A stretch of DNA of 36,630 nt. Source: Desulfuromonadales bacterium (GTDB taxonomy: Bacteria; Desulfobacterota; Desulfuromonadia; Desulfuromonadales; BM103). Location of the stretch: NCBI GenBank assembly GCA_030145195.1, contig JAQYVY010000035.1:1-36630 (forward strand), written 5' to 3'. A program made the position numbers and the translations under genes. Below, one piece after another: positions 7,131 to 15,623 of this stretch. How positions within the stretch are numbered: position 1 is the stretch's first letter; the number at the start of each line of letters is the position of its first letter. The notes under the pieces were generated by a model that searched no databases, was not told the origin of the DNA, and saw nothing but the letters and a program-made list of their open reading frames with translations.

Positions 7131-9065
7131 ATGCCCGACACCCTTGACCCCGCAGCTGCGGCCATTATTGCTGAAGAAGAGCAGCGCCTCGTTGAAATCT
7201 GTGCGGCGGCTGAGCATTACAACCGTGATCGGGTTGAGCAAATCCGCGGTCATGGCCAAAAAATACGGGTCCTGAAAGCTGAACGCCTTCATAGCAACAA
7301 TCCCCGCGAAATCGACAAACTGACCTTCGAGATTGCACGGCTCTCTCAGTACAACCCGGCCAAATATCTGGTTCCCTTTGAGCAGATGGCAACACCGTAC
7401 CTGGCCGGGATCACAATCTGCGATGACGATCCCCGGATCGGCCGTAAACACATTCTGTTCGGCAAGCAGAGTTTGATGGCCGGCTCGAAGGTGATGGTCA
7501 CCGACTGGCGCAAAGCGCAGATCTCGAAACTCTATTACGAGTGGGATGAGGGCGAAGAATACGAAGATGATATCGTCGAGCGCGAACGCAGCGGCACGAT
7601 CGAAAAGAAATTGGCGTACGGCATCTCACAGCGGGTGTTGATTTCGCTACAGAGCGGGACCGGGATCTTGGAAAAACGCGATGGTATTTGGGGAGATCGC
7701 GGGCCGCAAAACTCCAGCGTGGTTAAAAAAGAGGGCAGTGGTGACCACCGCATGGTCGATATCGTCTCCTTGATCTCGAAGGAGCAGTTCGGCTTGATCA
7801 TCCGCAAGAGTGACGGCTGCCTCTACCTGACCGGCGGCGCTGGCTGCGGCAAAACTACGGTGGCCCTGCATCGATTGTCTTACTTGCTCTTCAATCAACC
7901 GGAAACTTTCCGTCCGCAACGTTGCCTGGTGGTGATGTTTAACAAGTCGCTGCGCAACTATGTGAAAAAGACCTCGGTCGAGCTGCTGACCAATCAGTTG
8001 CCGGTGGAGACCTTTCACTCCTGGGCGATGAAGGCGATGCGTTCGCTTGGTGTCACGGCGCGCTTTACCGCCAAGGGGGAGGGCGGGCTCACCGCTTTGA
8101 AGAAAAGTTCCGGGAGCTACGCTGCGCTGCTTGATTATGTGACCACCCCCGGCCGGAACTCGCTGCTCGAAGATCTAGGGGCCTTTTATGCTGACACGGC
8201 GTTGTGGCGCCGGCATCTGGGCGACCGTCCGCAGCTTGAGGCGTTGGCGCGACAGGGGCGCAGACTTGTGGACGGAGGCAGCCAGGAGATTGCTTTCGAC
8301 GATGCAGGGGTGTTGATCTTGTTGGGGCAACTGCGTAATTCGGGGCAGGAGCTGGTCGATGCGCTCGGTTGGTATGATCATGTGTTGGTGGACGAGGCGC
8401 AAGATCTCTCGCTGGTCGAACTCAATGCCTTGATGTTTGCCACCAGCCAGCGTCGGAGTCTGACGGTCTGCGCCGATGAGAAACAGAAAATTCTCGATTT
8501 TGTCGATGCGGCAGGGTTTGCTACGTTTCAGCTTGAATTGCAGAATGCGGGGCTTGCTTCAGGAGAGCTGGATATCAGCTATCGCTCGACGCAACAGATC
8601 ATGGCCTTGGCTTCACGGGTCTCGGGGCGGGCTGTCGGCAAGGTGGTCAACCGGGGCCCAGACCCGCGCTTTCATCAGTTTACTTCGCAGGCCGATGCGC
8701 TCAGCCAATTGCGCCGCGCAGTCGGAGCCCTTTTAGCGCGTGAGAAGAACAGTTTGACCGCGATCATCTGCCGATTCAAGCATGAGGCCGAAACGGTTTA
8801 TGCGGCCTTAAAAGAACTGCCGGGGGTGCGCAAGCAAACCGCAGACCTCTCCTTTGAACCGGGCCTGCTCATCACCAATGCCCACCAGGTCAAAGGTTTG
8901 GAGTTTTCAGGAGTGATTCTGTGGAATCCGACGCAGAAGTCTTATCCCGCCAGTGAGCTTGGCAAAAACCTGCTTTATGTGGCCATCACCCGTGCCAGCG
9001 AACGCTTGGCCATCTATCACCACGAAGCCCTTTCTCCACTCTTCTCTGAAACGGAAAAGCAGTAA
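7131..9065 (+). CDS. HelD-like superfamily 1 (UvrD/helicase IV type) ATPase
   Basis: The 644-residue protein has an N-terminal helical arm (about 1-75), then a HelD-like pre-helicase segment (PYLAGITI, IGRKHILF, VTDWRKAQISKLYYEW) and a split SF1 motor. Visible motifs are Walker A GGAGCGKTT (235-243), Walker B VDEAQD with D421/E422, and motif VI YVAITRASERL with R621. HelD proteins act as 3'-5' translocases; in Gram-positives they release stalled RNA polymerase, and E. coli helicase IV is 684 residues. A role in transcription or repair recycling is therefore possible but not shown. The start has only a weak GAGAG upstream. The gene is isolated and GC-rich, and is flanked by the multi-hairpin repeats (A/B to the left, C/D/E to the right). 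Confidence 0.82.
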   Translation: MPDTLDPAAAAIIAEEEQRLVEICAAAEHYNRDRVEQIRGHGQKIRVLKAERLHSNNPREIDKLTFEIARLSQYNPAKYLVPFEQMATPYLAGITICDDDPRIGRKHILFGKQSLMAGSKVMVTDWRKAQISKLYYEWDEGEEYEDDIVERERSGTIEKKLAYGISQRVLISLQSGTGILEKRDGIWGDRGPQNSSVVKKEGSGDHRMVDIVSLISKEQFGLIIRKSDGCLYLTGGAGCGKTTVALHRLSYLLFNQPETFRPQRCLVVMFNKSLRNYVKKTSVELLTNQLPVETFHSWAMKAMRSLGVTARFTAKGEGGLTALKKSSGSYAALLDYVTTPGRNSLLEDLGAFYADTALWRRHLGDRPQLEALARQGRRLVDGGSQEIAFDDAGVLILLGQLRNSGQELVDALGWYDHVLVDEAQDLSLVELNALMFATSQRRSLTVCADEKQKILDFVDAAGFATFQLELQNAGLASGELDISYRSTQQIMALASRVSGRAVGKVVNRGPDPRFHQFTSQADALSQLRRAVGALLAREKNSLTAIICRFKHEAETVYAALKELPGVRKQTADLSFEPGLLITNAHQVKGLEFSGVILWNPTQKSYPASELGKNLLYVAITRASERLAIYHHEALSPLFSETEKQ

Positions 9066-9089
9066 CTGCCACCGTGTTTCTTTGGGCGT

Positions 9090-9137
9090 GGAGAATTGTG
9101 GTGACATAATAAGCTTCTCCATTGTGTCACCATAATT
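9090..9137. repeat. GGTGACA/TGTCACC hairpin after the helicase gene
   Basis: GAATTGTGGTGACA and TGTCACCATAATTC pair over 14 positions with one G-T wobble around an 18-base loop, about 35 bases after the helicase stop. This module recurs inside copies A, C and D, and between copies at about 9473-9517 and 10014-10060. It is the last stem of copy A used on its own. Confidence 0.7.
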
Positions 9138-9139
9138 CG

Positions 9140-9203
9140 GGAAGACTACAGCAGACCTCTTAGCGCCTCTGCGTCTTTGCGTTAAATAGTTGTTTTTATA
9201 TAA
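9140..9203. repeat. CTCTGCGTCTTTGCGTTAA dispersed repeat, first copy
   Basis: The stretch with CCTCTGCGTCTTTGCGTTAA (around 9166-9185) plus its flank is repeated almost exactly at 9516-9581. Its reverse complement resembles the element at the right end of the window (36494-36589). It immediately precedes repeat copies C and D. Confidence 0.7.
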
Positions 9204-9470
9204 AGTCAAAACCGGCGGGTCGCGTCCCGCCAGGACGCCGTACTTTTTTCAACGCCAAAAAAGTAAGCAAAAAGGCTGGTCTCCTCGCGGAGGGCATATC
9301 ACCAGTTTTCTGTATGTCACCGGCGGATCAAATAATTCGTGTAGTGCTGCGTGGCATCGGGGTTGGGGCCTATGTATTGCGGCCCCTGTGTTTATGCGAA
9401 TAATTACGGTGACATGATAATCCCCTCCATCGTGTCACCTTAATTCGGGCAGATCACATCAATTCTTGGG
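9204..9470. repeat. multi-hairpin repeat unit, copy C
   Basis: Same order of stems as copy A, with the GGTGACA/TGTCACC stem at about 9405-9450 carrying one mismatch. Together with the 9140-9203 flank it forms a 376-bp block that is duplicated as copy D. Confidence 0.85.
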
Positions 9471-9515
9471 AGAATAAAGGGGACATAATAGCTTCCCCAT
9501 TGTGTCTCCTTAATT

Positions 9516-9581
9516 CGGGAAGACTACAGCAGACCTCTTAGCGCCTCTGCGTCTTTGCGTTAAATAGTTGTTTTTATATAA
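9516..9581. repeat. CTCTGCGTCTTTGCGTTAA dispersed repeat, second copy
   Basis: Near-identical to 9140-9203, with the same TTAAATAGTTGTTTTTATAT tail leading into a multi-hairpin unit. The identity indicates a recent segmental duplication. Confidence 0.75.
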
Positions 9582-10010
9582 AGTCAAAACCGGCGGGTCG
9601 CGTCCCGCCATGACGCCGTACTTTTTTCAACGCCAAAAAAGTAAGCAAAAAGGCTGGTCTCCTACCAGCCTGTCGGACTATCAATGACCTGGCTGCAAAT
9701 TCGCCTGTTTGGCCCATATCTCAGCTCCTTTTCGACCAATAGCTACGGCTATTCCTCTCAAATGAGCTAAAATCTGGTCTCAAACATTCAAGTTTTCGCT
9801 TCAGCCCTGATAGTCCGACAGGCTGCTCGCGGAGGGCATATCACCAGCTGTCTGTTTGTCACCGGCGGATCAAATGATGCGTGCTGTGCTGCGTGGCATC
9901 GGGGATGGGGCCTATGTATTGCGGCCCCTTTGTTTTTGCGAAGAATTACGGTGACATGATAATCCCCTCCATCGTGTCACCTTAATTCGGATAGATCACA
10001 TCAATTCTTG
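9582..10010. repeat. multi-hairpin repeat unit, copy D, interrupted
   Basis: It matches copy C on both sides of a 162-bp insertion (9664-9825) that splits the CCTCC/GGAGG stem-loop. The GGTGACA stem lies at about 9946-9991. Confidence 0.85.
9664..9825. mobile_element. MITE-like insertion with 18-bp perfect terminal inverted repeats
   Basis: CAGCCTGTCGGACTATCA (9666-9683) is the exact reverse complement of the sequence at 9808-9825. Inside is a nested palindrome: AGCTC...GAGCT enclosing AATAGC-TACG-GCTATT. It holds no ORF. Comparison with the uninterrupted copy C places the insertion after the CT at 9662-9663; CT recurs at 9826-9827, so a 2-bp duplication is possible. It would have to be moved by a transposase encoded elsewhere. 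Confidence 0.75.
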
Positions 10011-10075
10011 GGAGAATAAAGGGGACATAATAAGCTTCTCCATTGTGTCACCTTAATTCGGGCAGACTCCAATCA

Positions 10076-10335
10076 AGAGCAAAACCGGCGGGTCGCGTCC
10101 CGCCAGGACGCCGTACTTTTTTCAACGCCAAAAAAGTAAGCAAAAAGGCTGAACTCCTAGCGGAGGGCATATCACCAGCTGTCTGTTTGTCACCGGCGGA
10201 TCAAATGATGCGTGCTGTGCTGCGTGGCATCGGGGTTGGGGCCTATGTATTGCGGCCCCTTTGTTTTTGCGAAGTGCTGTGGTGTATGAGTGAAGGCGCT
10301 GACTTTTGCGGTTATTGTTTTGTGGTGAGTTCTCT
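10076..10335. repeat. multi-hairpin repeat unit, copy E
   Basis: It contains the first four stems and ends with the second tail type (GCTGACTTTTGCGG) shared with copy B. The 99-codon forward frame starting at 10043 lies wholly within it and is not supported as a gene. The unit ends about 57 bases beyond the last hydrogenase-like gene. Confidence 0.82.
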
Positions 10336-10392
10336 TGGGTGAAAAACTTTAACCATGGGGAGATAACAGCAGCCCTAATTGTGTCACCCTAT

Positions 10393-10908
10393 TTATTTGG
10401 GCGCGACTTGTAAGAGTTCGAGCAGCCCCTGCAACAGTTGCAACGGGGTCGGTGGACAACCGGGAATCACGGCATCCACCGGTATGACGTTGGCGACCGG
10501 ACCACAGCTGGCATAAGTCTCGCCGAATTCACCACCACAGGCCGCACAGTCGCCCATGGCGACCACCAGCTTGGGTGATGGCATCGCAGCATAGGTTCGC
10601 TTGAGTGCCGCCTGCATATTACGGGAGACGACCCCGGTCACCAGCAGCAGGTCAGCGTGTCGCGGCGAGGCCACGAAGTGGATGCCAAACCGCTCTATGT
10701 CGTAAAAACTGTTGTTGACGGCATGCATCTCTAGTTCGCAGGCGTTGCATGATCCGGCATCGACCATCCGAATAGCGAGACTGCCGCCAAAGCGTGCGGC
10801 AATCGCTTTTTGACAGGTGGCGCCAAGTTCGACCACGGCCTGATCAGGCGATGGAATCGTCTCGGTTAAACGGCCGGTACGACGAATTTTATTGAAGATG
10901 CGAAGCAT
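10393..10908 (-). CDS. hyfI: Ehr/hydrogenase-4-like small subunit (NuoB/HyfI type), cluster I
   Basis: The 171-residue protein is of the complex I NuoB / hydrogenase small subunit family, which holds the cluster next to the active site. The four ligands of that 4Fe-4S centre are present: C54 and C57 in GSCNACE, C121 in GDCAACGG, and C151 in PGCPP. It lacks the N-terminal ferredoxin-like part found in its cluster II homologue. An AGGAAA lies about 10 bases before the ATG, and 27 bases separate it from the large-subunit gene upstream. It is the last gene of cluster I and stops at the edge of the repeat array. By family it should receive or donate electrons at the hydrophilic arm of a membrane complex; its partner large subunit has no NiFe site, so it is an Ehr-type rather than a true hydrogenase subunit. 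Confidence 0.88.
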   Translation of the reverse strand: MLRIFNKIRRTGRLTETIPSPDQAVVELGATCQKAIAARFGGSLAIRMVDAGSCNACELEMHAVNNSFYDIERFGIHFVASPRHADLLLVTGVVSRNMQAALKRTYAAMPSPKLVVAMGDCAACGGEFGETYASCGPVANVIPVDAVIPGCPPTPLQLLQGLLELLQVAPK

Positions 10909-10935
10909 GGTAAGCGTTTCCTAAAAAACAAGAAG

Positions 10936-12540
10936 TTACAGATCTTGTCCGGCATAAGAGCCATTCACAGATTTATTGCACACAGGAAAATCAGGCACGA
11001 TATTGCCGAGAATCAACCGTTCCAGAGCTGGCCAATTGAGCCAGCTTGGATCACGGGGAAAATAGCGCACAACCCGCCCGGCTTCATCAAGATGGAGATA
11101 CGCTACGGTTTCTCCCCGCCAGCCTTCAATCAGGCCAAGCCCCTCGCAACTTTGACCGCAAGGCTCGCAATCGACCTGCAAAGGACCTTCAGGGAGAGTT
11201 TGCAGCAGTTGTTCGAGCAAGTTGAGAGACACCAGAATTTCATCACCACGCACCCGCACCCGCTTGGCGACATCGCCTTCAAGGTAGGCCGGAACATCAA
11301 CAAGCAACTGGTCGTAAGGGGCATAGGGGGCATCACGCCGCAAATCGTCCTGATGATTGCTGGCTCGACCAACGTAACCGAGGGTACCCAACTGTCGCGC
11401 CAGCTCTACCGACAGAATCCCGGTCGTGCGCAACCGTTCCTGCAGGGAGGGATATTCCAGCAGCAGGGGCATCAATTCTTCGACCTCGGCTCGTAGTTCG
11501 ACCAGATCATGGAACAGCTCCGGCAGCCTCTCTGGGGGAATATCGCAGGCAACGCCACCGGGGATCACCCGATCCATCAGCAGGCGATGCCCGAAAATCT
11601 CCAAGCTCCGCCGCTGCCAGAGCTCACGCAGGCGACTGCACTGCACCAGGGCGAAGGTAAAACCGACATCATTGCAGACGGCGCCGATATCGCCCAGATG
11701 ATTGGCAATCCTTTCCCGTTCGCACAAAATGGCCCGCAGCGCCAGCGCCCGTGGCGGAGGGTCAACCCCCAAAGCTCGCTCGGCGGCCTGACAAGCGGCC
11801 CAGCTGTGTGCCACCGTACTGTCACCAGACAACCTTCCGGCCAAACGGGCCAGTCCGGTCAGATCGCGGCCCTCGGCCAACTTCTCGACGCCACGGTGCA
11901 CATAACCAAGATGCGCTTCGAGCCGCAAAACATCCTCACCTTCCGCCTGGAACCGGAAATGCCCCGGTTCAATAATCCCGGCATGCACCGGCCCGACCGG
12001 TATTTCGTAAATCCCCTCGCCGGAAACCGGCACGAAGGGATAATCGCAGTCCGGTGGCGTCTCTGCTAATGGTGAACCGGACAGTGGAAAGTCCTTGCGC
12101 AACGGAAAGTCTTTTTCTGACCAGCCCTGGTGACGGGTCCAGCGGCGCGGATCGGGGTGGCCGATAAACCGGATGCCAAACATATCCTGAACATGGCGCT
12201 CGGGTCGATTGGCCGCAGGATAACTCGACACTTGGGACGGCAGTTCCGGTTGCTCCTCGGGCAGGCTGGTGCGCAGCAGCAAATGGCCATCACCTCCAGC
12301 AAACAGGGCAAACAGCTGAAAGCCGGGCGATAGATGCTCACCCCAGACCGCCGACCAGCGCAAGTCCTGTTCAACGGCAAGTGCCGCAACCCGGCCCCAG
12401 TCCTCTTTCGGAACGGTAAGTCCAACCGTTACGCCGGGCAGAGCAACGCACTGTTCCGCGCGGACACCGCCCTCGGTCAGGACGGAAGCAAACTCGGCGG
12501 TCTTTCCCGGAGTCACCCACATCGGTTGCGTGCTTCTCAT
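10936..12540 (-). CDS. hyfG: Ehr-type large subunit (HyfG-like, NuoC+NuoD fusion), NiFe ligands lost, cluster I
   Basis: The start is ATG 12540, overlapping the previous stop as ATGA, giving 534 residues; a longer frame upstream is only antiporter-gene shadow. Residues about 1-170 are the NuoC-like 30-kDa domain (RPERHVQDMFGIRF), the rest the NuoD/HycE-like domain (GPVHAGIIEPGHF, LGYVHRGVEKLAEG). In true group 4 hydrogenases the block after this has CGxC; here it is S238-G-D-S241. The C-terminal CxxC is S528-Y-A-G531 within NKSVNGSYAGQDL. All four metal cysteines are therefore absent, and no hyp maturation genes are nearby. This matches the 'energy-converting hydrogenase related' (Ehr) proteins reported from Geobacter and others. 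The catalytic partner is unknown; the pocket may bind a quinone-like or other redox molecule, which is inference. Confidence 0.87.
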   Translation of the reverse strand: MRSTQPMWVTPGKTAEFASVLTEGGVRAEQCVALPGVTVGLTVPKEDWGRVAALAVEQDLRWSAVWGEHLSPGFQLFALFAGGDGHLLLRTSLPEEQPELPSQVSSYPAANRPERHVQDMFGIRFIGHPDPRRWTRHQGWSEKDFPLRKDFPLSGSPLAETPPDCDYPFVPVSGEGIYEIPVGPVHAGIIEPGHFRFQAEGEDVLRLEAHLGYVHRGVEKLAEGRDLTGLARLAGRLSGDSTVAHSWAACQAAERALGVDPPPRALALRAILCERERIANHLGDIGAVCNDVGFTFALVQCSRLRELWQRRSLEIFGHRLLMDRVIPGGVACDIPPERLPELFHDLVELRAEVEELMPLLLEYPSLQERLRTTGILSVELARQLGTLGYVGRASNHQDDLRRDAPYAPYDQLLVDVPAYLEGDVAKRVRVRGDEILVSLNLLEQLLQTLPEGPLQVDCEPCGQSCEGLGLIEGWRGETVAYLHLDEAGRVVRYFPRDPSWLNWPALERLILGNIVPDFPVCNKSVNGSYAGQDL

Positions 12541-14003
12541 AACAGCCCCTTGCCAACGACCATCGTCGTCGCCTGGTCGATCCAGCTCGCCAGCACACCC
12601 GGGATGGCAATGCCGAGCCAGAGGACTAGCAACAGGTGCAAAATGACCGGCCACATGTTGGCCTTGACTGCGACTTGCCCCGCAGGCGGCTCGCCAAAAA
12701 CCATCGGTTGAACGTGGCGGAACAGCCCGGCAAAAGCAATGCCCAGACTGCACAGCAACGGTATGACCAACCATGGCCAGCTCTTGATCGTCGCGGTAAA
12801 GAGTAAAAACTCGCTGGTAAAAACCCCGAACGGCGGGAAACCGGCAATCGCCACGGTGCCGAGCAGAAAGCACCAGCCGACCGCAGGCTGAGTGCGGATC
12901 AAACCACGAATTTTGTCAATCGACTGGGTTCCGGCGACATGGGCAGCATGGCCAACAGTGATAAAGATTGCTGATTTGGTCAAGGAGTGGACAATCATGT
13001 GCAGCAGCGCGCCAAAGGTCGCCAAGGGTCCGCCAATGCCAAAAGCGAAGGTCATCAATCCCATATGCTCGATCGATGAGTAGCTGAACATCCGCTTGAC
13101 ATCGCGCTGGCGATGCAGCAAAAGGCTGGCCACGACAAATGAAAGCAGACCGAAACCCATCATCATATTGCCAGCCAGGTTGCTGCCGAGGGCCGGGTCA
13201 ATCAACATCTTGAAGCGCACCACCGCATAAAGCGCAACATTAAGCAGCAAACCGGAGAGGATCGCCGACATCGGCGTCGGCCCTTCAGAATGGGCGTCCG
13301 GTAGCCAGTTATGCAGCGGGACCAAGCCAATTTTGGTGCCGTAACCAACCAGCAGGAAGACAAAGGCCAGGGTCAACACGGCCGGTTCCAGTTCAGTGGC
13401 ATGCTGATGCAAAACACTCCAGAGCAACGATTCCTCGCTGCCAGGAAGAACCCGTTCTGCCGCAAAGTAAATCAGCACCGTGCCAAAGAGCGCCTGGGCG
13501 ATACCGACCCCGCAAATCATAAAATACTTCCAGCCAGCTTCAATCGATTCCGGGGTCCGGTAAAGACTGACCAGCAGCACGGTCGCCAGAGTCGCACCTT
13601 CCACTGCAACCCAAAGCAGGCCGAGGTTGTTGGTCGACAAAGCCACCAGCATGGTCAGCAGGAAGCCCTGATACATCGAATAGTAGAGGCGCATGCGTTG
13701 GTCATCGACGCGACCGATCTCCAATTCGTGAGCCATATAAGGACCGGAAAAAACCGCCGTAGTCATACCGACAAAGGCATTGAGCAGAATCAGATAGACG
13801 TTAAAGGCGTCGACATAAAACATTTTGTCGGGAGAGAGTAGCGGCCCCTGGTTAAAAACATCGATGGCCAGCAACAGTGAAGTCACAAAGGTGGCCGTGC
13901 AGATCGCAAGGTTGATGGCACCGGCCGAACGCCAGTGTCCGATCAGCGAGAGCAGCAGGGTTCCAAAGAGGGGCAGCACCAAGGTCAGGTAGAGGGCACT
14001 CAT
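12537..14003 (-). CDS. hyfF: Ehr/hydrogenase-4 component F-like antiporter subunit, cluster I
   Basis: A 488-residue, highly hydrophobic NuoN/MrpD-type proton or ion channel subunit with about 14 membrane segments. Family residues visible are E135 in WVAVEGAT, K159 in AGWKYF, and K224 in YGTKIGLVPLHNWLPDAH. The lysine usually found in the next helix (as in LIKTGIYG of the HyfB-type subunits) is replaced by Asn255 in LLLNVALY. The start overlaps the preceding stop by one base (TGATG), and the end overlaps the large-subunit ATG (ATGA), so all three are translationally coupled. It should form one of the ion-translocating modules of the cluster I complex. Confidence 0.88.
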   Translation of the reverse strand: MSALYLTLVLPLFGTLLLSLIGHWRSAGAINLAICTATFVTSLLLAIDVFNQGPLLSPDKMFYVDAFNVYLILLNAFVGMTTAVFSGPYMAHELEIGRVDDQRMRLYYSMYQGFLLTMLVALSTNNLGLLWVAVEGATLATVLLVSLYRTPESIEAGWKYFMICGVGIAQALFGTVLIYFAAERVLPGSEESLLWSVLHQHATELEPAVLTLAFVFLLVGYGTKIGLVPLHNWLPDAHSEGPTPMSAILSGLLLNVALYAVVRFKMLIDPALGSNLAGNMMMGFGLLSFVVASLLLHRQRDVKRMFSYSSIEHMGLMTFAFGIGGPLATFGALLHMIVHSLTKSAIFITVGHAAHVAGTQSIDKIRGLIRTQPAVGWCFLLGTVAIAGFPPFGVFTSEFLLFTATIKSWPWLVIPLLCSLGIAFAGLFRHVQPMVFGEPPAGQVAVKANMWPVILHLLLVLWLGIAIPGVLASWIDQATTMVVGKGLL

Positions 14004-14677
14004 CAGTCGACCTCGTTCAGGCGGTTCAGATGGTCGACATTCAAAGAGCCAATCCCGTTACGAATCTGGAAGAAGAAGACACCGAACAGGATCGCCGCCA
14101 CCAGAACATCAAAAGCCACTCCCAGTTCGACGACCATCGGCATGCCGTAAGTTGCCGAGACCGCAGCGAACATCAGACCGTTCTCCATCGACATAAAGCC
14201 GATCACCTGAGCAACAGCCTTGCGCCGGGTGATAATCATGAGCATGCCGATCAGAATAACGGCGAGTGAAATGGCGATGGTATTACGCGTTGAAAGCATC
14301 GATAGTTCGCGAATTGGCAACGCCACATAATAGCTGAACAGCACCAGCGCACCGGCCCCGATCATGATGAGTGAGGAGCTGCCAACCGTTTCAACGTCAC
14401 GTCGGATATCCAGCCGAACCACTAACCTGCGCAGCTGCCAGGGAATGAAGAAAACCTTGAGAGCCAGAGTTAAACCGGCAGAAATCAACAAGTGATGTCG
14501 CCCTGAAACAATCGCGACCAAAACCGTGGCGAAGAAGAGCAGTGCGCCCTGCCAGGCAAAGGTGTGAATAAGCGTGACGATGCGCGTCTGGGCCAGCAAC
14601 AAAAACGAGGTAAAGAGGATCAGGGCCGCCAGGGTCAAAATCATCTGTTCAGAAAGGGGTAAAGCGGCCATCTGCAT
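14003..14677 (-). CDS. hyfE: Ehr/hydrogenase-4 component E-like membrane subunit, cluster I
   Basis: A 224-residue membrane protein with about seven predicted helices. Its C-terminal half (ITRRKAVAQVIGFMSMENGL) is characteristic of HyfE, which contains a NuoK/MrpC-like part with conserved glutamates along the ion path (E191 is not assigned here; the clear one is in SMENGL). It starts one base after the stop of the HyfC-like gene, with GGAGGTGC just upstream, and ends in the TGATG overlap with the F subunit. In complex I-like machines this subunit sits between the NuoH-like subunit and the antiporter subunits. Confidence 0.85.
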   Translation of the reverse strand: MQMAALPLSEQMILTLAALILFTSFLLLAQTRIVTLIHTFAWQGALLFFATVLVAIVSGRHHLLISAGLTLALKVFFIPWQLRRLVVRLDIRRDVETVGSSSLIMIGAGALVLFSYYVALPIRELSMLSTRNTIAISLAVILIGMLMIITRRKAVAQVIGFMSMENGLMFAAVSATYGMPMVVELGVAFDVLVAAILFGVFFFQIRNGIGSLNVDHLNRLNEVD

Positions 14678-14678
14678 C

Positions 14679-15623
14679 TCAGCGCACCTCCAGGATAACG
14701 TGGCTCAGCATACCGAGCAGGCAGAGGATAAAGGCCAGGCCGAGAAATTGTGGAACCCGGAAGAACCGCATCTTGGCCAGGCTGGTTTCCGCAACCGCGA
14801 GGACGACCCCGAGTACAGCCAGTTTGCCGGTGATTGCAACCAGTCCGATGGCCAGGGCCAGCGGGGTCAATTCGAGGGCGATGCCCCAGGGGATGAAGAG
14901 GTTGGCGATTAAAACCCCGTAGATCATTAATTTGAGCATGGCCGCCCATTCCATCAGGGCCAGGTGGCGACCGCTATATTCGAGAATCATCGCCTCGTGG
15001 ATCATGGTTAATTCGAGATGAGTTGCCGGGTTATCGACCGGGATGCGGCCCGTTTCTGCCACCGTGACCAGCAGAAGGCCCATGCCGGCAAAGATGAAGG
15101 ACGGATAAAGCTGAAAGGGTTCGACCAGCAAATGACTGATCATGCTCGCCAGATTGGTACTCGACACCGTCATCGCCAGAGTGAACACCGCCATCAGGAT
15201 TGCTGGCTCGGCCAGCGAGGAGATCGTCATCTCGCGAGAGGAGCCCATGCCGCCGAAGGCCGTACCGACATCCATACCGGCCAGGGCGAGGAAAAAACGG
15301 GCCAGGGCAAAAAAGCCAACCAACACAATGACATCGGCGATCGCCGAGGTCGGCAGGCCAATCGCGACAAAAGGCATCACTGAACCAGCCAGGGCCGTTA
15401 CACTGAAAACCAGGTACGGGGCCATCCTGAACACGGGCGAGGCCTGTTCGGAAATAACAATATCTTTGCGGAACAATTTGGAGAGGTTGCGATAGGGTTG
15501 CCAAGGAGAAGGCCCCTGCCGACATTGCAGTTTGCACTTGACCCATTTGACCCAGCCCGCCAGAAAAGGCGCGCCAAAAGCGAGCAGACCCGCCTGAATA
15601 ACTGCCAACGCCCAACCGTTCAT
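14679..15623 (-). CDS. hyfC: Ehr/hydrogenase-4 component C-like (NuoH type) subunit, cluster I
   Basis: From ATG 15623, which overlaps the HyfB-like stop as ATGA, the protein has 314 residues; the frame opens four codons earlier, but the coupled start fits the operon. It is the NuoH/HycD family subunit that joins the hydrophilic arm to the membrane arm. The conserved loop ETGRIPVDNPATHLELTMIH, followed by EAMILEYSG, is intact; in NuoH this loop and its acidic residues line the quinone cavity and start the proton path. About eight membrane helices are expected. The intact loop suggests the membrane coupling machinery works although the large subunit lost its metal site. Confidence 0.88.
   Translation of the reverse strand: MNGWALAVIQAGLLAFGAPFLAGWVKWVKCKLQCRQGPSPWQPYRNLSKLFRKDIVISEQASPVFRMAPYLVFSVTALAGSVMPFVAIGLPTSAIADVIVLVGFFALARFFLALAGMDVGTAFGGMGSSREMTISSLAEPAILMAVFTLAMTVSSTNLASMISHLLVEPFQLYPSFIFAGMGLLLVTVAETGRIPVDNPATHLELTMIHEAMILEYSGRHLALMEWAAMLKLMIYGVLIANLFIPWGIALELTPLALAIGLVAITGKLAVLGVVLAVAETSLAKMRFFRVPQFLGLAFILCLLGMLSHVILEVR

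Noticed and set aside
5470-10335. CRISPR array
   Set aside because: Repeats are about 250 bp, unevenly spaced, multi-hairpin, without unique spacers of constant size or cas genes.
9190-10342. Short forward frames inside the repeat array (starting 9190 and 10043)
   Set aside because: They consist of the repeat sequence itself and translate the hairpins; the same peptide pattern recurs in every copy.
12541-12873. N-terminal extension of the cluster I large subunit
   Set aside because: The extra 111 codons overlap the F-subunit gene in another frame. The ATGA-coupled start at 12540 is far more likely.
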